Origin: Streptomyces violaceusniger
GTDB taxonomy: Bacteria; Actinomycetota; Actinomycetes; Streptomycetales; Streptomycetaceae
Length of the DNA stretch: 64,000 nt
Assembly (NCBI GenBank): GCA_005405945.1
Contig: BJHW01000001.1
Span: 3,720,001 to 3,784,000, forward strand
Direction of reading: 5' to 3'
Below the pieces are notes generated by a model. The model searched no databases and was not told the origin of the DNA. It saw nothing but the letters and a program-made list of their open reading frames with translations. The translations under genes were made by a program, and so were the position numbers. Of this stretch, positions 62,945 to 64,000 are shown piece after piece (within the stretch, counting starts at the first letter, position 1; every line of letters starts with the position of its first letter).

Positions 62945-64000
62945 GTGGAACTCACTCTTCTGGGCACCGGGGCCCCCGACGGGCTGCCCCGCCACGGCTG
63001 CCCCTGCGCCGCCTGTGCCGCCGCCGTCGGCGAGGAGGCACGGGCCGCCACCTCGCTGCTGATCGACGGCGCGCTGCTGATCGACCTCACCCCGGGGGCC
63101 GCCCTCGCCGCCGCGCGGGCCGGGTACTCGCTGGTGGGCGTACGGCAGGTGCTGCTCTCCCATCCGCACGCGGGCCCTGCCGTCGAGTTCCCGGCCGGGC
63201 TGCCGGCGCCGGGCCGGGTGCCGGACGGCCGCACGCTGTCCCTGATCAGCGGCCACCGGGTGCGGGCGGTCGCGCTGGACTCCCCCGGCACCGGCTACGA
63301 GGTCACCGGGCCCGACGGCACCCGGCTGCTGTACCTCCCGCCGGGCGCGGCCGCCGCCGGGCTCCCGGACCGGGCCGAGCCGTACGACATGGTGCTGCTC
63401 GACGTGCTGGGCCGCCCCGACGCGCTGGCCGCCCTGCGCGCCTCGGGCGCCGTGGGCGCCACCACCGACGTGCTGGCCGTCCACCTCGACCACACCGCCC
63501 CGCCCGGCCGGGAGCTGCACCGCCGCCTCGCCACGGCGGGCGCCCGGGCGGTGCCGGACGGGCGGACGCTGACCGTCGGCGAGTACCACGCGGTGCCGGA
63601 CCTGCCGCGCCGCACGCTGGTGCTGGGCGGCGCCCGGTCCGGCAAGTCCCTGGAGGCGGAACGGCGGCTGGCCGCGTTCCCCGACGTCCTCTACGTCGCC
63701 ACGGGCGGCACCCGCGAGAGCGACCCCGAGTGGGCCGCCCGCGTCGCCGCCCACCGCGACCGCCGCCCCGGCTCCTGGCGCACCGCCGAGACCTGCGACC
63801 TGCCCCCGCTGCTGGCCGAGGACGGCCCACCGCTGCTCATCGACTGCCTGGCGCTGTGGCTCACCGACGCGATGGACTCCGTGAGCGCCTGGGACGACGA
63901 GAAGTGGGCACACGGCGGCGAACGCGCCCTCCGCGAACGCGTCTCCGCCCTCGTCGCGGCGGTCCGTGCCACGACCCGTACGGTCGTCGCGGTGAGCAAC
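62945..64000 (+). CDS. cobU: Metallo-beta-lactamase-like domain fused to adenosylcobinamide kinase/guanylyltransferase CobU (3' end outside window)
   Basis: At least 352 residues, open at the window end. The N-terminal 220 residues resemble a reduced MBL-fold/PhnP-type domain (ELTLLGTGAPDGLPRHGCPC, VLLSHPHAGPAVEF, LDVLGRPDALAA, TTDVLAVHLDHTAPPG), partly lacking the HxHxDH metal motif. From about residue 220 CobU starts: TLVLGGARSGKSLEAERRL (P-loop), VLYVATGGTRESDPEWAARV, RRPGSWRTAET, LLIDCLALWLTDAM. CobU makes GDP-cobinamide in cobalamin synthesis; cobS and cobT would be expected beyond the window. GTG 62945. Confidence 0.92.
   Translation, partial: MELTLLGTGAPDGLPRHGCPCAACAAAVGEEARAATSLLIDGALLIDLTPGAALAAARAGYSLVGVRQVLLSHPHAGPAVEFPAGLPAPGRVPDGRTLSLISGHRVRAVALDSPGTGYEVTGPDGTRLLYLPPGAAAAGLPDRAEPYDMVLLDVLGRPDALAALRASGAVGATTDVLAVHLDHTAPPGRELHRRLATAGARAVPDGRTLTVGEYHAVPDLPRRTLVLGGARSGKSLEAERRLAAFPDVLYVATGGTRESDPEWAARVAAHRDRRPGSWRTAETCDLPPLLAEDGPPLLIDCLALWLTDAMDSVSAWDDEKWAHGGERALRERVSALVAAVRATTRTVVAVSN

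Overview
The window is a 64 kb stretch of Streptomyces chromosome. Base composition is very GC-rich with strong G/C bias at third codon positions, GTG and TTG starts and leaderless-looking promoters are common, and gene content and order match, from memory, the core region around SCO2106-SCO2174 of S. coelicolor. Parts of the order (DAHP synthase, PlsC-like acyltransferase, ArsA-like ATPase, SRPBCC protein, FadD, PimB'-like mannosyltransferase, NlpC/P60, trpD, ctaE-qcrCAB, ctaCDF, PfkB kinase, HesB/ErpA, cob gene) are also shared with mycobacteria. I see no prophage, insertion sequence, CRISPR array, rRNA or tRNA, and no specialised-metabolite cluster.

Layout. 0-5 kb: an FAD reductase divergent from a TPP-riboswitch-controlled thiO-thiS-thiG operon, then an SRPBCC gene. 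5.5-10 kb: a PASTA Ser/Thr kinase, a mycothiol-dependent-isomerase-like protein, endonuclease IV and a DUF4396 membrane protein behind a CsoR-like operator. 10-12 kb: sulfite-oxidase-like enzyme, bacterioferritin and its ferredoxin partner with an iron box. 12-16 kb: class II DAHP synthase, a secreted protein, and a trpE-trpG fusion behind a Trp-rich leader peptide and attenuator. 16.5-24 kb: phosphofructokinase with a pyrophosphate-type signature, a two-component pair, acyltransferase, hydrolase, nuclease and glucokinase. 24-31 kb: ArsA-like ATPase, lipid-related proteins, FadD, mannosyltransferase. 31-37.6 kb: zinc-peptidase lipoprotein, two P60 cell-wall hydrolases (one behind a probable c-di-AMP riboswitch), NYN protein, rhomboid, Lrp-like sensor. 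38-50 kb: aminotransferase, trpD and the aerobic respiratory chain (qcrCAB-ctaE, ctaCDF) around an L,D-transpeptidase. 50.8-64 kb: cysteine desulfurase-TusA fusion, PfkB kinase, ErpA, nadA with a twin-palindrome promoter, a second two-component pair, PspA system, methyltransferase and the start of cobU.

Functionally this is housekeeping: cofactor synthesis (thiamin, NAD, cobalamin, Fe-S), aromatic amino acids (DAHP synthase, trpE-G, trpD), respiration, and cell envelope.

Two things cut across the window. First, at least 21 genes-in-two-frames are all explained by loss of one base in a run of G or C, including in genes that should be indispensable (qcrA, qcrC, trpD, thiG, trpE-G); this looks like uncorrected homopolymer sequencing error rather than decay. 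I annotate these as one CDS spanning the shift. Second, two families of dispersed, hairpin-rich intergenic repeats recur (five and about six copies), the first often starting at a TAA stop codon and the second mostly between convergent genes.
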